64,000 nt of DNA, from assembly GCF_051414135.1 (NCBI RefSeq), contig NZ_JBLKOA010000008.1, positions 41,506-105,505 of the forward strand, in the 5' to 3' direction. Both the position numbers and the translations under genes were made by a program. The stretch comes from Halovenus halobia. Lineage in GTDB: Archaea; Halobacteriota; Halobacteria; Halobacteriales; Haloarculaceae. Below the pieces are notes generated by a model. The model saw only the letters and a program-made list of their open reading frames with translations. It was not told the origin of the DNA and searched no databases. This document shows positions 26,292-35,357 of the stretch, in pieces; positions within the stretch are counted from its first letter, which is position 1; each line of letters starts with the position of its first letter.

Positions 26292-29200
26292 ATGGTTGAT
26301 TCACAGACTGAGACTCCAAGTCGATACTTCAAAGACAATCGTAGCGCCTTCCAAATAGTTGTTCGTTTAGGTAATACGCGTCCTGGAGAATATGAACAAG
26401 AAGAGATCCGAAGCAATATTGAGGAATATGCTCGCGTAACCTCTTTGGGAGACGTTCATCGGGAGGGGCTGCAAGAGATACAAAAATTACTGGCAAAATA
26501 TAAGAATACGAGTGAAAATTACCCTGAGACAAAAGGATATGGTGTTGTTGGGCAGTATGGTGATGGAAAAACCCATTTCTTGACTGCTATCCATGACCTC
26601 CTCAGTAATGACTCAGACTTGGTTTGCCCAGAGGATATGCGCCTATTGGTTTTAGATCCGTTCCAATTCACGAGAAATCCGGCAGATATCGTGGAAGCTC
26701 TCCGTGAACGTGTGAAAGTGGAGCTAGGTCCAGATGCCTCAGATCGGATACCTGAAGTCAAAACTGACGAGACTCAGGACGTGATTGAGGATCTCATTCA
26801 GCAAGGACATTCTCGGGAGAAGGCCGAAGAGATTTTTTCAGGGAGGGAGGTTTCTGGGATTCGGGGTGAAGCTGCTGGCCATGCCTTCTCATCGGGGTGT
26901 AAAGAGACGATACAGAAGGAAAAATACGACGCAATCGTCGTATTAATGGATGAAATCGAAGGTATTGCCCGAGGAGAAGACATTGATTATCAGGACTTAG
27001 ACAAGTACCGTGAATTTTTTGATCAGATTGATGCGGATACTCCTGTCATGATGGTTATGACAGCACCCAGAGATCAGTGGAACCGGTTCGAGAGTGTTCA
27101 TCGAGCCATGATGGACCGAGCATTTGGACCGAAACCACGTCAGCACACTCGTCTCCGCCCTCTTAATGAAGAAGAGCTTGCAGAAACTTGGACGGAACGT
27201 CGAAATAAGTATCTTGTACGTGAGGATGTCTCCCTACCAAATATTGCGGACAACGAGTATTTCCCTCTCCACATGACCACACTGCGGGCAATCCACCAGA
27301 TTGCCCGGCGAGGGAACTCTAACCGAACAGCTATCAAGCTGATGGAAGAGGCTTTTGAAACCTTTTTGCAACGTGACGATCTTCGTTGGGTTACCCCAGG
27401 AGATATTTTAACAGATACCTCAGCACGGAATACTGGAGAAGGTGGGATTTTTGTTCGTGACCAACTGGATAAATTGGTTGAGCACGATGAACAAGGTATC
27501 CTCACTAGTATAGCTGCTGTACTTCAGGAAGGAATTTCTGAGGATGAGTTGTCAGAGATATGTATGATGGATGAAGGTGTTCTGCAGGAGCGGTTAGAAA
27601 GTCTCTCTAATGGCGGTTGGATAACCCGCCAACGGATTAACAACGAGACAATATTCCAACTCCATCAGGATCAAATCAGTCAGCTTCTGAATGAGGAAGA
27701 ACAGCAAGACAGTGGGGAACTGACAAAGACCGTTGCAACGGTAATGGCGAACACGTCTGAAGATGATGAATTCATATACCGCAACTTAGCGAGAATCCTT
27801 CGCGAGCAGCCGCCTTTTGAAGCTGACTTCGTTGCCGGAACTTACGACGACGAAGATCATTATTTCTTGCTCAACAGTACGTATGGAAACTTTCACGACC
27901 GGAGGATTTTGGTTACTACAGGAGACCACTCGGAAGAGAAGCTCGAATCCTTGCGTATGGAACAAGAAGCTGAGTTGGTTGTCACTGTTAATCTCTCGGG
28001 GCGAGCATTCGACAGTAACCGGATCTATAGTATCAATCCCAATCCGCTAACCCAAGACTGGGAATATGAAGTTGAGGAGCTGGAATATTCTGCGAAGCAG
28101 TGGATTTGCGCCTATCGCCAGCTTTCGGATAAATTAGAGCAGGGTGGACATACGCTGCTCTCATCGATCAAATCCTACGTTGTGGGCGAACTACTCAATA
28201 TTGAAGCATTCCAATTTGGTACGAGCCTCTCTGAGCAATTAGAGACGATTTATCCGGAGTATCCTGGCCCACTGGAGATGATGAATGGTAATGCGTTGAA
28301 GGCGTATCGAGAAGCCATTGATGAAGGGTTAACCGGCCGTCAATTTAGTTACGATGAAATCAGAGACCTTGGATACGCTGAAGGAAAGCAAGCTATACAA
28401 GACTATATCAATGAGTGGAAAAACTATGATCTGGTTGAGTCGTCCGATTCGGACTCATATACCGTGGAAATCAAGATTAGCAACTCAGAGAACTTGATAC
28501 TTGATGCAGTCAAGGAGCGTGAAGAAGGAATTGAGAAAAGCCAGCTTTACTCGAAATTAGAGAAGCAGGGATATCCAAAGGAAGACATAGTTCAGTTTGT
28601 TGAACTCTTGCACGAGCGCGGGAAAGTAAGAACAGAGAACGAAAAAATTCAGCAAACGAGTAACGATCTCTTCGAGGCACGAGAATACCTGAAAGCCGTT
28701 GAAGCTGTCGTTGAGTGGTTAACGGATGATACATTCCCTGAGGATTTCCGCGAAAATAACATCCAATCACGGGACGAACTAATGAAACAATTGAGCTACT
28801 GCAATCGAGAACTAGATCGGTTGAAAGACCTCAATAATAGTTCCAGTGTATCTAATCCTGTTGAAAGGTTAATTGAAGATATAACTGAGCTTCAGGGATT
28901 GGCAATTGATACGATCAACAGCTTTGAGAACACCACGTATGCCCAAGAGCTCGCGAATACCGAGAAATTAATCACCGGGATTCGGGAGGAAGCCCCGGAA
29001 GAAGAGCTTCGATCGGATGAATTCTTCAACGAAGTTTCCGACTTGAACTCTGTCGCAGCAAATCTTTCAAACGGGGCTCGTGGCTATATTGAAAGTAATC
29101 TGACAGTTGAGACTGGGGACAGTGTATTTGGACAGCTTCAGGCCCTCCAGGATGAATTTGTTGATGAGTTTGCTAAAATTGGACCCTACAGCGATTATAG

Positions 29201-30269
29201 TGAAGAAACTGAGATTGAGAAGGTAATCACTCAATTTGAGGAGACGAGACCAACCCCAGAGAAGATTCGATCTGCTGTGAGAACTGTTGAAACGTTCAAA
29301 AACAAGACAAGATATGCTAAGCAAATTTGCCGAATTGCTTTGGAAGTGCGCGATAGTTTGATAGATATTGAAGAAATAGAGTATGAAAAATACGATATTG
29401 AAAGTGAGTTAGAGTTAGCGGAATTAGCACAGGAGGCGGTGGATAATTATGAGAAGGCCGCAGACGAATATTCGACACTTGCATCTCAAGTTAGCGATAT
29501 AAGTTTCAGTGGTCTGGATGAAGAGAAGGTTGATAACCTACAGGCATCGAAACAGGAGACTGACTCGGTCTTTACAGAGGCCCGTGAGACCAAACAGAAA
29601 GTCGATCAGGAGATAACTCAACAGGCAAGTGAAATTTCGTCTGCCGTTGGAGACATGAGCACCGCTGCTCGCAAAATTGACTCAGATCCAAGCTGGGCAA
29701 TCCTTTCTAAGATCAAGACACCAGAGGTGAGAACAGAAGCTCAGGAATGGCGGAGTGACTTCGAAGGATTCGTTGAGAATCTTGAGCAGAGCAGTGACGA
29801 GGTTTTAAAAGTTCGACCATCAACAGTAGAAGAGTTGAGCAAGATGATTGAACGGTATGAGAAGTTCAAGTCATCTGCATCTGAATTTGAGCCACTTGCA
29901 AAGCGTATTCTTGAAATAGAGGATGAGTACTTTGAGAGTGAAAAAGATTCCCTTCCGCCAGGAAAGCTTGAAGAAGTCAAAAGTCTGCGTAACAATGAGC
30001 CGGGGTCGGAGCCGTCTGACCAGGTCCATGTGTCATTAGACCGTATCGAAGCGATTAATCAGGCTCTTGAGATTGATATTGGCTCCAAGGAAGAACGAAT
30101 CCAGAATTTAGTGCGGGCCCGCGAGTCTATCACTCCGGATGAACTCGTGGAAGAGGTTCCAGAAGAAGCTTTCCAGGAAACACCGAAAGAAATAGCTGAG
30201 GCCCTGAATGCCCTTATTCGTGATGGTGAGCTTGCATTGGGTTATAATGGCAACGTTATCATGACATAG
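26292..30269 (+). CDS. module B gene 3: giant P-loop ATPase with coiled coil (BrxC/PglY-like)
   Basis: A 1,325-residue ATPase. Walker A GQYGDGKT is at 87-94 and Walker B VVLMDEIEG has D220 and E221. VMMVMTAPRDQW and the RGNSNRTAIKLMEEAF helix fit sensor and lid regions of an AAA+ core that runs to about 370. Winged-helix-like segments follow (AVLQEGISEDELSEIC; REEGIEKSQLYSKLEKQGY), then long coiled coil from about 830 to 1,250 and a final small helical domain. This is the best BrxC/PglY candidate in the window. It is tightly packed against both neighbours. Confidence 0.82.
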   Translation: MVDSQTETPSRYFKDNRSAFQIVVRLGNTRPGEYEQEEIRSNIEEYARVTSLGDVHREGLQEIQKLLAKYKNTSENYPETKGYGVVGQYGDGKTHFLTAIHDLLSNDSDLVCPEDMRLLVLDPFQFTRNPADIVEALRERVKVELGPDASDRIPEVKTDETQDVIEDLIQQGHSREKAEEIFSGREVSGIRGEAAGHAFSSGCKETIQKEKYDAIVVLMDEIEGIARGEDIDYQDLDKYREFFDQIDADTPVMMVMTAPRDQWNRFESVHRAMMDRAFGPKPRQHTRLRPLNEEELAETWTERRNKYLVREDVSLPNIADNEYFPLHMTTLRAIHQIARRGNSNRTAIKLMEEAFETFLQRDDLRWVTPGDILTDTSARNTGEGGIFVRDQLDKLVEHDEQGILTSIAAVLQEGISEDELSEICMMDEGVLQERLESLSNGGWITRQRINNETIFQLHQDQISQLLNEEEQQDSGELTKTVATVMANTSEDDEFIYRNLARILREQPPFEADFVAGTYDDEDHYFLLNSTYGNFHDRRILVTTGDHSEEKLESLRMEQEAELVVTVNLSGRAFDSNRIYSINPNPLTQDWEYEVEELEYSAKQWICAYRQLSDKLEQGGHTLLSSIKSYVVGELLNIEAFQFGTSLSEQLETIYPEYPGPLEMMNGNALKAYREAIDEGLTGRQFSYDEIRDLGYAEGKQAIQDYINEWKNYDLVESSDSDSYTVEIKISNSENLILDAVKEREEGIEKSQLYSKLEKQGYPKEDIVQFVELLHERGKVRTENEKIQQTSNDLFEAREYLKAVEAVVEWLTDDTFPEDFRENNIQSRDELMKQLSYCNRELDRLKDLNNSSSVSNPVERLIEDITELQGLAIDTINSFENTTYAQELANTEKLITGIREEAPEEELRSDEFFNEVSDLNSVAANLSNGARGYIESNLTVETGDSVFGQLQALQDEFVDEFAKIGPYSDYSEETEIEKVITQFEETRPTPEKIRSAVRTVETFKNKTRYAKQICRIALEVRDSLIDIEEIEYEKYDIESELELAELAQEAVDNYEKAADEYSTLASQVSDISFSGLDEEKVDNLQASKQETDSVFTEARETKQKVDQEITQQASEISSAVGDMSTAARKIDSDPSWAILSKIKTPEVRTEAQEWRSDFEGFVENLEQSSDEVLKVRPSTVEELSKMIERYEKFKSSASEFEPLAKRILEIEDEYFESEKDSLPPGKLEEVKSLRNNEPGSEPSDQVHVSLDRIEAINQALEIDIGSKEERIQNLVRARESITPDELVEEVPEEAFQETPKEIAEALNALIRDGELALGYNGNVIMT

Positions 30270-30273
30270 AATT

Positions 30274-32715
30274 ATGAAAATCATCTATGACCCTGATCGA
30301 TGGTTTGAGCGTCCGTCAGTGGAAACGACCATAGTTGAGTCTCCGGATGAAGAAGCAGCTGAGGTCATCGAGCTGATTAATGATTCAGAACTACGTCAAC
30401 TACGGGATGATCTAGACAAAAACCAAATCGAAAAAACATACGTCACGAGAGACATAGGTCGGACTCGATCTGAGTGGCCAGCTCTCGTTGCAAGATCAGA
30501 AATAAACGAGGCGCCCCGAATAGTTGAGGAATATCAGGATATAGTTGGAGTCATTCTTCGAGCTAATGCTGAACTATGGTTTGAGGATGTTCAGCGACTA
30601 GAAGAGTACGTTGGTGAGCCAACGAGGGTCCCGAGAAAAGATCTTATTGAAGCACTGAATCTGATTGTCTCGACTCGGACTGGCACCAATTATTTTCCGT
30701 CGGATAAGATGGTGTCAGAGTATCCAGCCTTGGTCGCAGATTGTCTTGGAATTGAAAAATCCCAAAATATTCGCCAACAAGTTATTCACCGACTTCTTGA
30801 AGATTCGGAGTTCAAAAATGCACTGGAGGCACCAGATCAAGCAGAAGATAACTATCGGGAGTGGTTGGCTGAACTCAACTGGACTGACGGCGACACTCTC
30901 AATGATGGCGGAGTCCAAGCTTTGGAATACGTCGAATCTACTCAAGAAGGTAAAATAGAGTGGAGTGCTCGTGCGCTGTTAGAATCTGCCAAAGAAAACG
31001 CCGCCCACCTTCTCGAAACAAAACTTGAAAAAACAGTCTTGTCATTGGGAACTACCGAAGAAATCAGTGAATTGAATAAATCACTTCAAAATGTCTTGGC
31101 AACGACAGCCTCTTCCGAAGCGTACGACGCAGCCCAAGAAGCCGCTGATGATCAGCGCCTTCTAAACATTGACGATGATTTATCGGTCGACGAATCAGAT
31201 ATACTTCGGTATATAGAACAAAGTAAGCCTGATGAGCTAAATCAGTCGGTGTTGATGCAGCTTGAGCAGATTCCTCTGGCTCTATACGAGTCCCCGCCAA
31301 GTTTCGTGGAACCAGTTGTCTCAGCACTTGACTCTGAAAAGGTGATCGCGTCACTAGATCGGGCTATAGCTGAAGATGCAGCTCAGATTGAGAAAACAAT
31401 TGACACTCTTGAAAATATAATCCAGGTGTTGAAGCCGTTAGTTGAAGGGAAGGCTGAAACGCTTCAAAACGATATCGATGCTGCTCGGGACATGCTTAAA
31501 TCGCTGAACCCACCGACCCCTACTTCGCCTGAAGATTGCGTCACGTTATACGATGAACAATTAAACCGTGAGGCATCACTTTCTACTCAGTTTGCGAAAT
31601 CGGAACCTGAACTAGCAGACAATATCCTTGAAGAGTGTGAGGATTATATTCGTGATAATTATCGGAATTGGGCAAATTCGGACCCAGGAGACAGACCTGT
31701 CGCAATGGTTCCTGACGTTCCGTCACGAATTGAAAATTTATTAGACGAACATGATCATATTTTGTTGATTGTTTCTGACGGGTTCGGTCTTCGTCAATGG
31801 TTGGAAGCAACTCATAACAACGATCAGATCCAGGCCTGGGAGAGGGCGGGTGTTATTTCAAATACACTAATGACTACTATTTTCCCCTCGGAAACAGGGG
31901 CTGGTCACTATTCCCTCTTTACTGGGCAGTTTCCGATGGGCCATGGAAAAGACGATATCGAGTCGTCGCTGCAGCTGGAGAGTGGACACTTGTTTGACAA
32001 AGCAAAAAATGCAGGGGCGTTCACACAAGCCCTCTCTTATCTCCCACCACAACCAGGCTTTAGCGGTGTTCTAGGGGAAGCTGCCGATGAATTTCACCAT
32101 TTAGAAGGCCTGAGAGCAGAGGACGCTGCATTAAAAAAGGAAACTATTGCCCATGTGGCCTCTGCAGTGGCTAACCATGATAAGTCTGTAAGTCTACTCC
32201 AACATAATCAAATAGATCAATTGCATGAGGGAATGGATCATGTTGCAGACTCACTTATTCCTGGAGTTGCAGATGATTTGGTGACATTTATAAGACAATT
32301 ATCGCACCGGTTAGGAGACGATATCCTACCTATTCTGACTGCAGATCACGGGATGCTTCGAACCCGTAATTCGCGAAAAAGTCTGACTCATGGGGAAGCA
32401 AAGAATGCGCTGGATCGAATGAATGAGCGTTATACTGACTTGGGACAGAGAGTAGTTGGACTTAAATCTAAATCAGGAGGGCAAAATTATGGAAACCGGA
32501 CGACTAACCAGTATTTTGAAATTCTATCAGAGCAACAGATGCGCCAGTTTAAGTCACTTACCAAGCAGAAATGTGACGGTCGGACACTTCGATACCGCCG
32601 TCGGTACTATTCGCATAATGAGGAACTGACTGCAACACATGGTGGCTTCACATTTGATGAAATGTTTATTCCATTCCTCAAATTCGACACTACGAAGCTC
32701 TCAAACTCGAATTAA
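30274..32715 (+). CDS. pglZ: module B gene 4: PglZ family protein
   Basis: An 813-residue protein with the size and layout of BREX PglZ: a helical N-terminal half of about 480 residues, then an alkaline-phosphatase-fold domain. Metal-site blocks are LLIVSDGFGL (D502), PILTADHGM (D691, H692) and TATHGGFTFDEM (H789). IFPSETGAGHYSLFTGQFP near 540 is the expected region for the catalytic Ser/Thr. It is the last gene of the tight run; a 147-bp gap with its own promoter precedes the QueF homologue. PglZ is the hallmark of BREX and Pgl defence, so this is the firmest family call in the modules. Confidence 0.88.
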   Translation: MKIIYDPDRWFERPSVETTIVESPDEEAAEVIELINDSELRQLRDDLDKNQIEKTYVTRDIGRTRSEWPALVARSEINEAPRIVEEYQDIVGVILRANAELWFEDVQRLEEYVGEPTRVPRKDLIEALNLIVSTRTGTNYFPSDKMVSEYPALVADCLGIEKSQNIRQQVIHRLLEDSEFKNALEAPDQAEDNYREWLAELNWTDGDTLNDGGVQALEYVESTQEGKIEWSARALLESAKENAAHLLETKLEKTVLSLGTTEEISELNKSLQNVLATTASSEAYDAAQEAADDQRLLNIDDDLSVDESDILRYIEQSKPDELNQSVLMQLEQIPLALYESPPSFVEPVVSALDSEKVIASLDRAIAEDAAQIEKTIDTLENIIQVLKPLVEGKAETLQNDIDAARDMLKSLNPPTPTSPEDCVTLYDEQLNREASLSTQFAKSEPELADNILEECEDYIRDNYRNWANSDPGDRPVAMVPDVPSRIENLLDEHDHILLIVSDGFGLRQWLEATHNNDQIQAWERAGVISNTLMTTIFPSETGAGHYSLFTGQFPMGHGKDDIESSLQLESGHLFDKAKNAGAFTQALSYLPPQPGFSGVLGEAADEFHHLEGLRAEDAALKKETIAHVASAVANHDKSVSLLQHNQIDQLHEGMDHVADSLIPGVADDLVTFIRQLSHRLGDDILPILTADHGMLRTRNSRKSLTHGEAKNALDRMNERYTDLGQRVVGLKSKSGGQNYGNRTTNQYFEILSEQQMRQFKSLTKQKCDGRTLRYRRRYYSHNEELTATHGGFTFDEMFIPFLKFDTTKLSNSN

Positions 32716-32830
32716 TCGGATAGCGGGATCTATTTTCTGTTTTTAGATCTCTTCCCTATTTACTGGTTGTCAAGATGGATATCTACTACTGACGCTGGGT
32801 CCGCAGAAGGCAGTCGGGATGTCGCCAGAC

Positions 32831-32840
32831 TTTTTATTTA
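32831..32840 (+). promoter_or_regulatory. likely promoter of queF-like gene
   Basis: TTTTTATTTA is centred about 27 bp before the ATG at 32863, fitting a leaderless archaeal promoter. The gene may thus be expressed separately from the module operon. Confidence 0.6.
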
Positions 32841-32862
32841 TTGGATCCTCCTATGAGTAGTT

Positions 32863-33246
32863 ATGAATAAAAACCTCCGTGAGACATCTCATGAAATAAT
32901 TGAGGTTTTTGATGCACCGGATAGCGAGGGCGATCAAGTATATTCATTTAAAACTGATGAGTTAACTGCCCTTTGCCCGTTCGATTTTGGTGGCCCTGAT
33001 TATTATGTCCTAACCCTCCGGTACACTCCGACAGACGATTGTATTGAGAGTAAAAGCTTGAAAAAATATATCCAATCCTTTAGAGATACGGAGATATCTG
33101 CTGAAAGTTTGGGCGCTAAGATGTTCAATACGATTCAGAAAACTGTCGAACCAAAAAAGTTGTACGTTCGTCTTGAACAAGCTCGCCGAGGTGGGGTTGA
33201 AGAAACCGTAGAAATCGGAGATGTGTCGCTCCGCCCCAATTCATGA
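32863..33246 (+). CDS. QueF homologue, preQ0 reductase (7-cyano-7-deazaguanine reductase)
   Basis: A 127-residue protein matching unimodular QueF. QueF reduces preQ0 to preQ1 with NADPH through a thioimide on cysteine. The catalytic block is ELTALCPF (C38) with the partner aspartate in GPDYYVLT (D46), one residue further apart than in the Bacillus enzyme. The NADPH-binding signature ESKSLKKY (62-69) is intact, which argues against a QueF-like amidinotransferase, since that group lacks it. It is somewhat shorter than typical. Haloarchaea make archaeosine, not queuosine, so a preQ1-making enzyme beside a DpdA-like gene suggests DNA modification. It follows the module operon by 147 bp. Confidence 0.85.
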   Translation: MNKNLRETSHEIIEVFDAPDSEGDQVYSFKTDELTALCPFDFGGPDYYVLTLRYTPTDDCIESKSLKKYIQSFRDTEISAESLGAKMFNTIQKTVEPKKLYVRLEQARRGGVEETVEIGDVSLRPNS

Positions 33247-33335
33247 TTAGTTGCTTGCGATAATAGCACTACTTCGATCGGTTGGGTCAAGCCAAGACGT
33301 ATAGATACCGCTTCAGCTTCAGACACCGATATGAA

Positions 33336-33575
33336 TTAATCTGCCCGTTCAGATAATTCCCACAAGAGTGCGTTTCCGACCTTCTGACTCTGTACTTTTC
33401 CTTCTTCTTCAAGCGACTGTAACTTCAAATATGCAGTCCGTCGATCACAACCCACAATATCAGCAATGTCCGTAGTACCCGCAGATCCTAGTTCTTCAAG
33501 CGCATTAGTGAAATTCTCTGGGGGGTAAGTCTCGGTAAACTTCCCGCTCCCTTCGTCACGATCCCTACCGCTCAT
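33336..33575 (-). CDS. small winged-helix transcription regulator
   Basis: A 79-residue protein with a winged helix-turn-helix over about residues 25-72: ALEELGSAGTTDIADIVG as helices 1-2, CDRRTAYLKLQSLEEEG as recognition helix, then KVQSQKVGNALLWEL as the wing. Small proteins like this are common regulators on haloarchaeal mobile DNA. It faces away from the gene at 33763, and the gap between them holds CCATTAG repeats that may be its operator. Confidence 0.75.
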   Translation of the reverse strand: MSGRDRDEGSGKFTETYPPENFTNALEELGSAGTTDIADIVGCDRRTAYLKLQSLEEEGKVQSQKVGNALLWELSERAD

Positions 33576-33621
33576 ATAGAACTAATCAAGAGCGTCTCAC
33601 AAATGGTTGCTGGGTATCTGT

Positions 33622-33671
33622 CCATTAGACAAACAGCCAAAGGTTTTTGCCATTAGACGCTAGACTAATGG
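33622..33671. repeat. CCATTAGAC direct repeats and CTAATGG inverted copy (candidate operator)
   Basis: CCATTAGAC occurs at 33622-33630 and 33650-33658, spaced 28 bp. The second copy also forms an inverted repeat with CTAATGG at 33665-33671. The sites lie upstream of the winged-helix gene (start 33575) and of the plus-strand gene at 33763, so the regulator could bind here and control both. Confidence 0.55.
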
Positions 33672-33712
33672 TTAGGGGCTCGGTCCACTTGGGAAATTCA
33701 GCAATGAATAGC

Positions 33713-33762
33713 CCGGGTGCTAGTACACCCGGACCGGGTTCTCAACTGTAGGTAAAGAACCC
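33713..33762 (+). promoter_or_regulatory. tandem hairpins ending at a start codon
   Basis: The first hairpin is CCGGGTG/CACCCGG (33713-33719 and 33726-33732, loop CTAGTA). The second is GGGTTCT/AGAACCC (33736-33742 and 33756-33762), and its last base touches the ATG at 33763. Both stems are perfect. In RNA the second would hide the start codon region, so a translational switch or attenuator is possible. Confidence 0.5.
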
Positions 33763-34203
33763 ATGAGAAAATCTGAACCAGGAAATAAAGATAGTGTCGA
33801 CTGCGCTCTTATTAAAGAAATCAACCAATTGTATGGGGTTGTGCTCGGAGTAGGGGCCGTAACGTGCGTAGCGTGCGGTTCGCGCCTTTTTGAGGGCAGA
33901 GAAGTCCTCGTGTATGCGTACAAGCCGGCGGGTGGACACCACTTTGGTGTGGGGTACGTCCTCTGTGCTGAACACGATGAGCATAAGTGTATCAACACAA
34001 CCAGTGAGGACTCGCCATACACGATTGGCGTCCGCGAGCTGGTTGTGGAGGGGCGGATTGGCACGCGTACGGATGTGCGGACACAGGCGGCAAAGTTGGT
34101 ATTGCTTGACCCGAAGCCGGTGCTGGTGAGCGATGCCACGATGAAGACTGGTCGCAAGGTCTCTGCTGAGGAATACATCCAGCAGGATGGAGGTCAGCAA
34201 TGA
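33763..34203 (+). CDS. hypothetical protein with cysteine pairs
   Basis: A 146-residue protein, unrecognised. A CVACG pair near residue 30 and C-H residues near 70-75 (LCAEHDEHKC) may bind zinc. The central part is beta-rich (EVLVYAYKPAGGHHFGVGYV). It overlaps the HNH gene by 4 bp (ATGA), so the two are probably co-translated. Its start codon directly follows a hairpin. Confidence 0.6.
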   Translation: MRKSEPGNKDSVDCALIKEINQLYGVVLGVGAVTCVACGSRLFEGREVLVYAYKPAGGHHFGVGYVLCAEHDEHKCINTTSEDSPYTIGVRELVVEGRIGTRTDVRTQAAKLVLLDPKPVLVSDATMKTGRKVSAEEYIQQDGGQQ

Positions 34204-35288
34204 CAGATGAGCCGATGACTGCGGACTCGGAAAACCCAGACGCATCGAACGAAACAGTTGACCAGGCCACACGGGAGACGCTGCTTGAGGAGTACGGCCA
34301 TCGCTGCCAAGGTTGTGGTCGCCGTGGGCCCGGTGCCAGCGGCTTGGCGACGCTGCAGGTCCATCACATTGAACGCAACCCAGACGACATGGACGAACAC
34401 GACCCGACGAATTTGACCGTCTTGTGCCGGTCGTGTCACACGTGGCTCCATCAACAGGCCAGACCGAACGATTCGCCGGTCGAAATCACGGCGGCTGATG
34501 AGAGTGTGTTGCTGCCTCAAGATATCGAAATTCTCCGCTACCTCGCTGACAACGGGCCCACAAAAACGGGCGACATCGCCGCAGAGGTGCAGGGTGACTC
34601 AACCGTTGCCTCAGTTCGCCAGCGGTTGTGGCTGTTGATGGGTCTTGACAACTTCGTCGAGCAGCGCGAGAAACAAGTTGTCGATAAAGACATCGAGACG
34701 GGTGAGTGGGGGCTTGTTGAACAGGTTGAGAATTCGGCACGCGGCCACATCCCTGACAACCCACAGATACTGGCTCAGCGGGTGGAAGACGAACAGGTCC
34801 GGCAGGCACTGGAATGCGGTGTTGACCGCAACACGGTGTCAACAGTGTTTGATGTGTCTCGCCGGACGACGTTTAACAAAGAGAAACGCGCTCGCGCATT
34901 CGACTTCCCACTGGAAGCGTTCAGTCGGAGTCGAGGTGGGCGTCCAGCTGCTGACACCACGCCATCCCAGAATGCCACAGTGGCGAGTGTGAGTGCCGAG
35001 ACGGAAGATGAAACGACAGACGGAACGGCACAACAGCGCCTTGACACAGATACTGAACAACAGCAGTCAGCTGAGCAGTCCCACCCAACGACCTCAACGG
35101 CGCCGAACGCTGACGTGCACAACCCACAGGAGGGTGCAGATGAACCTGTGACTGAGGGGAGCACTGACGGCAGCGACAACAGCGAACGCGAACAAGTGGT
35201 GATTGATATGACTGACGACGAGGCGCAAATCCGCGAGAAGCTACGAAAATTGCTCGAAACGTTGGACAACGGAGACGTGCCGCAGTAG
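34200..35288 (+). CDS. HNH endonuclease domain protein with winged helix
   Basis: A 362-residue protein. The N-terminal HNH domain is complete: CQGCG (about 35-39), the core LQVHHIERNP, then NLTVLCRSCHTWLH with the second zinc pair. HNH domains cut or nick DNA. A winged-helix region follows (about 105-150: DNGPTKTGDIAAEVQG, TVASVRQRLWLLM). The last 110 residues are a Thr/Gln/Asp-rich, probably disordered linker ending in a short helix. The family is common on haloarchaeal mobile DNA. It may be a homing-type or defence nuclease; the target is unknown. Confidence 0.8.
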   Translation: MTDEPMTADSENPDASNETVDQATRETLLEEYGHRCQGCGRRGPGASGLATLQVHHIERNPDDMDEHDPTNLTVLCRSCHTWLHQQARPNDSPVEITAADESVLLPQDIEILRYLADNGPTKTGDIAAEVQGDSTVASVRQRLWLLMGLDNFVEQREKQVVDKDIETGEWGLVEQVENSARGHIPDNPQILAQRVEDEQVRQALECGVDRNTVSTVFDVSRRTTFNKEKRARAFDFPLEAFSRSRGGRPAADTTPSQNATVASVSAETEDETTDGTAQQRLDTDTEQQQSAEQSHPTTSTAPNADVHNPQEGADEPVTEGSTDGSDNSEREQVVIDMTDDEAQIREKLRKLLETLDNGDVPQ

Positions 35289-35357
35289 TCAAGTCACCAC
35301 TTCGGATCAATTTCTTGCAAACTGAGCCTCATTTCGAGTTGCGAGAGAATGTGTTTA

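Noticed and set aside
16825..32715. Calling the island a standard BREX system
   Set aside because: There is no PglX methyltransferase or BrxL, and the first two genes of each module are not shown to be BrxA or BrxB.
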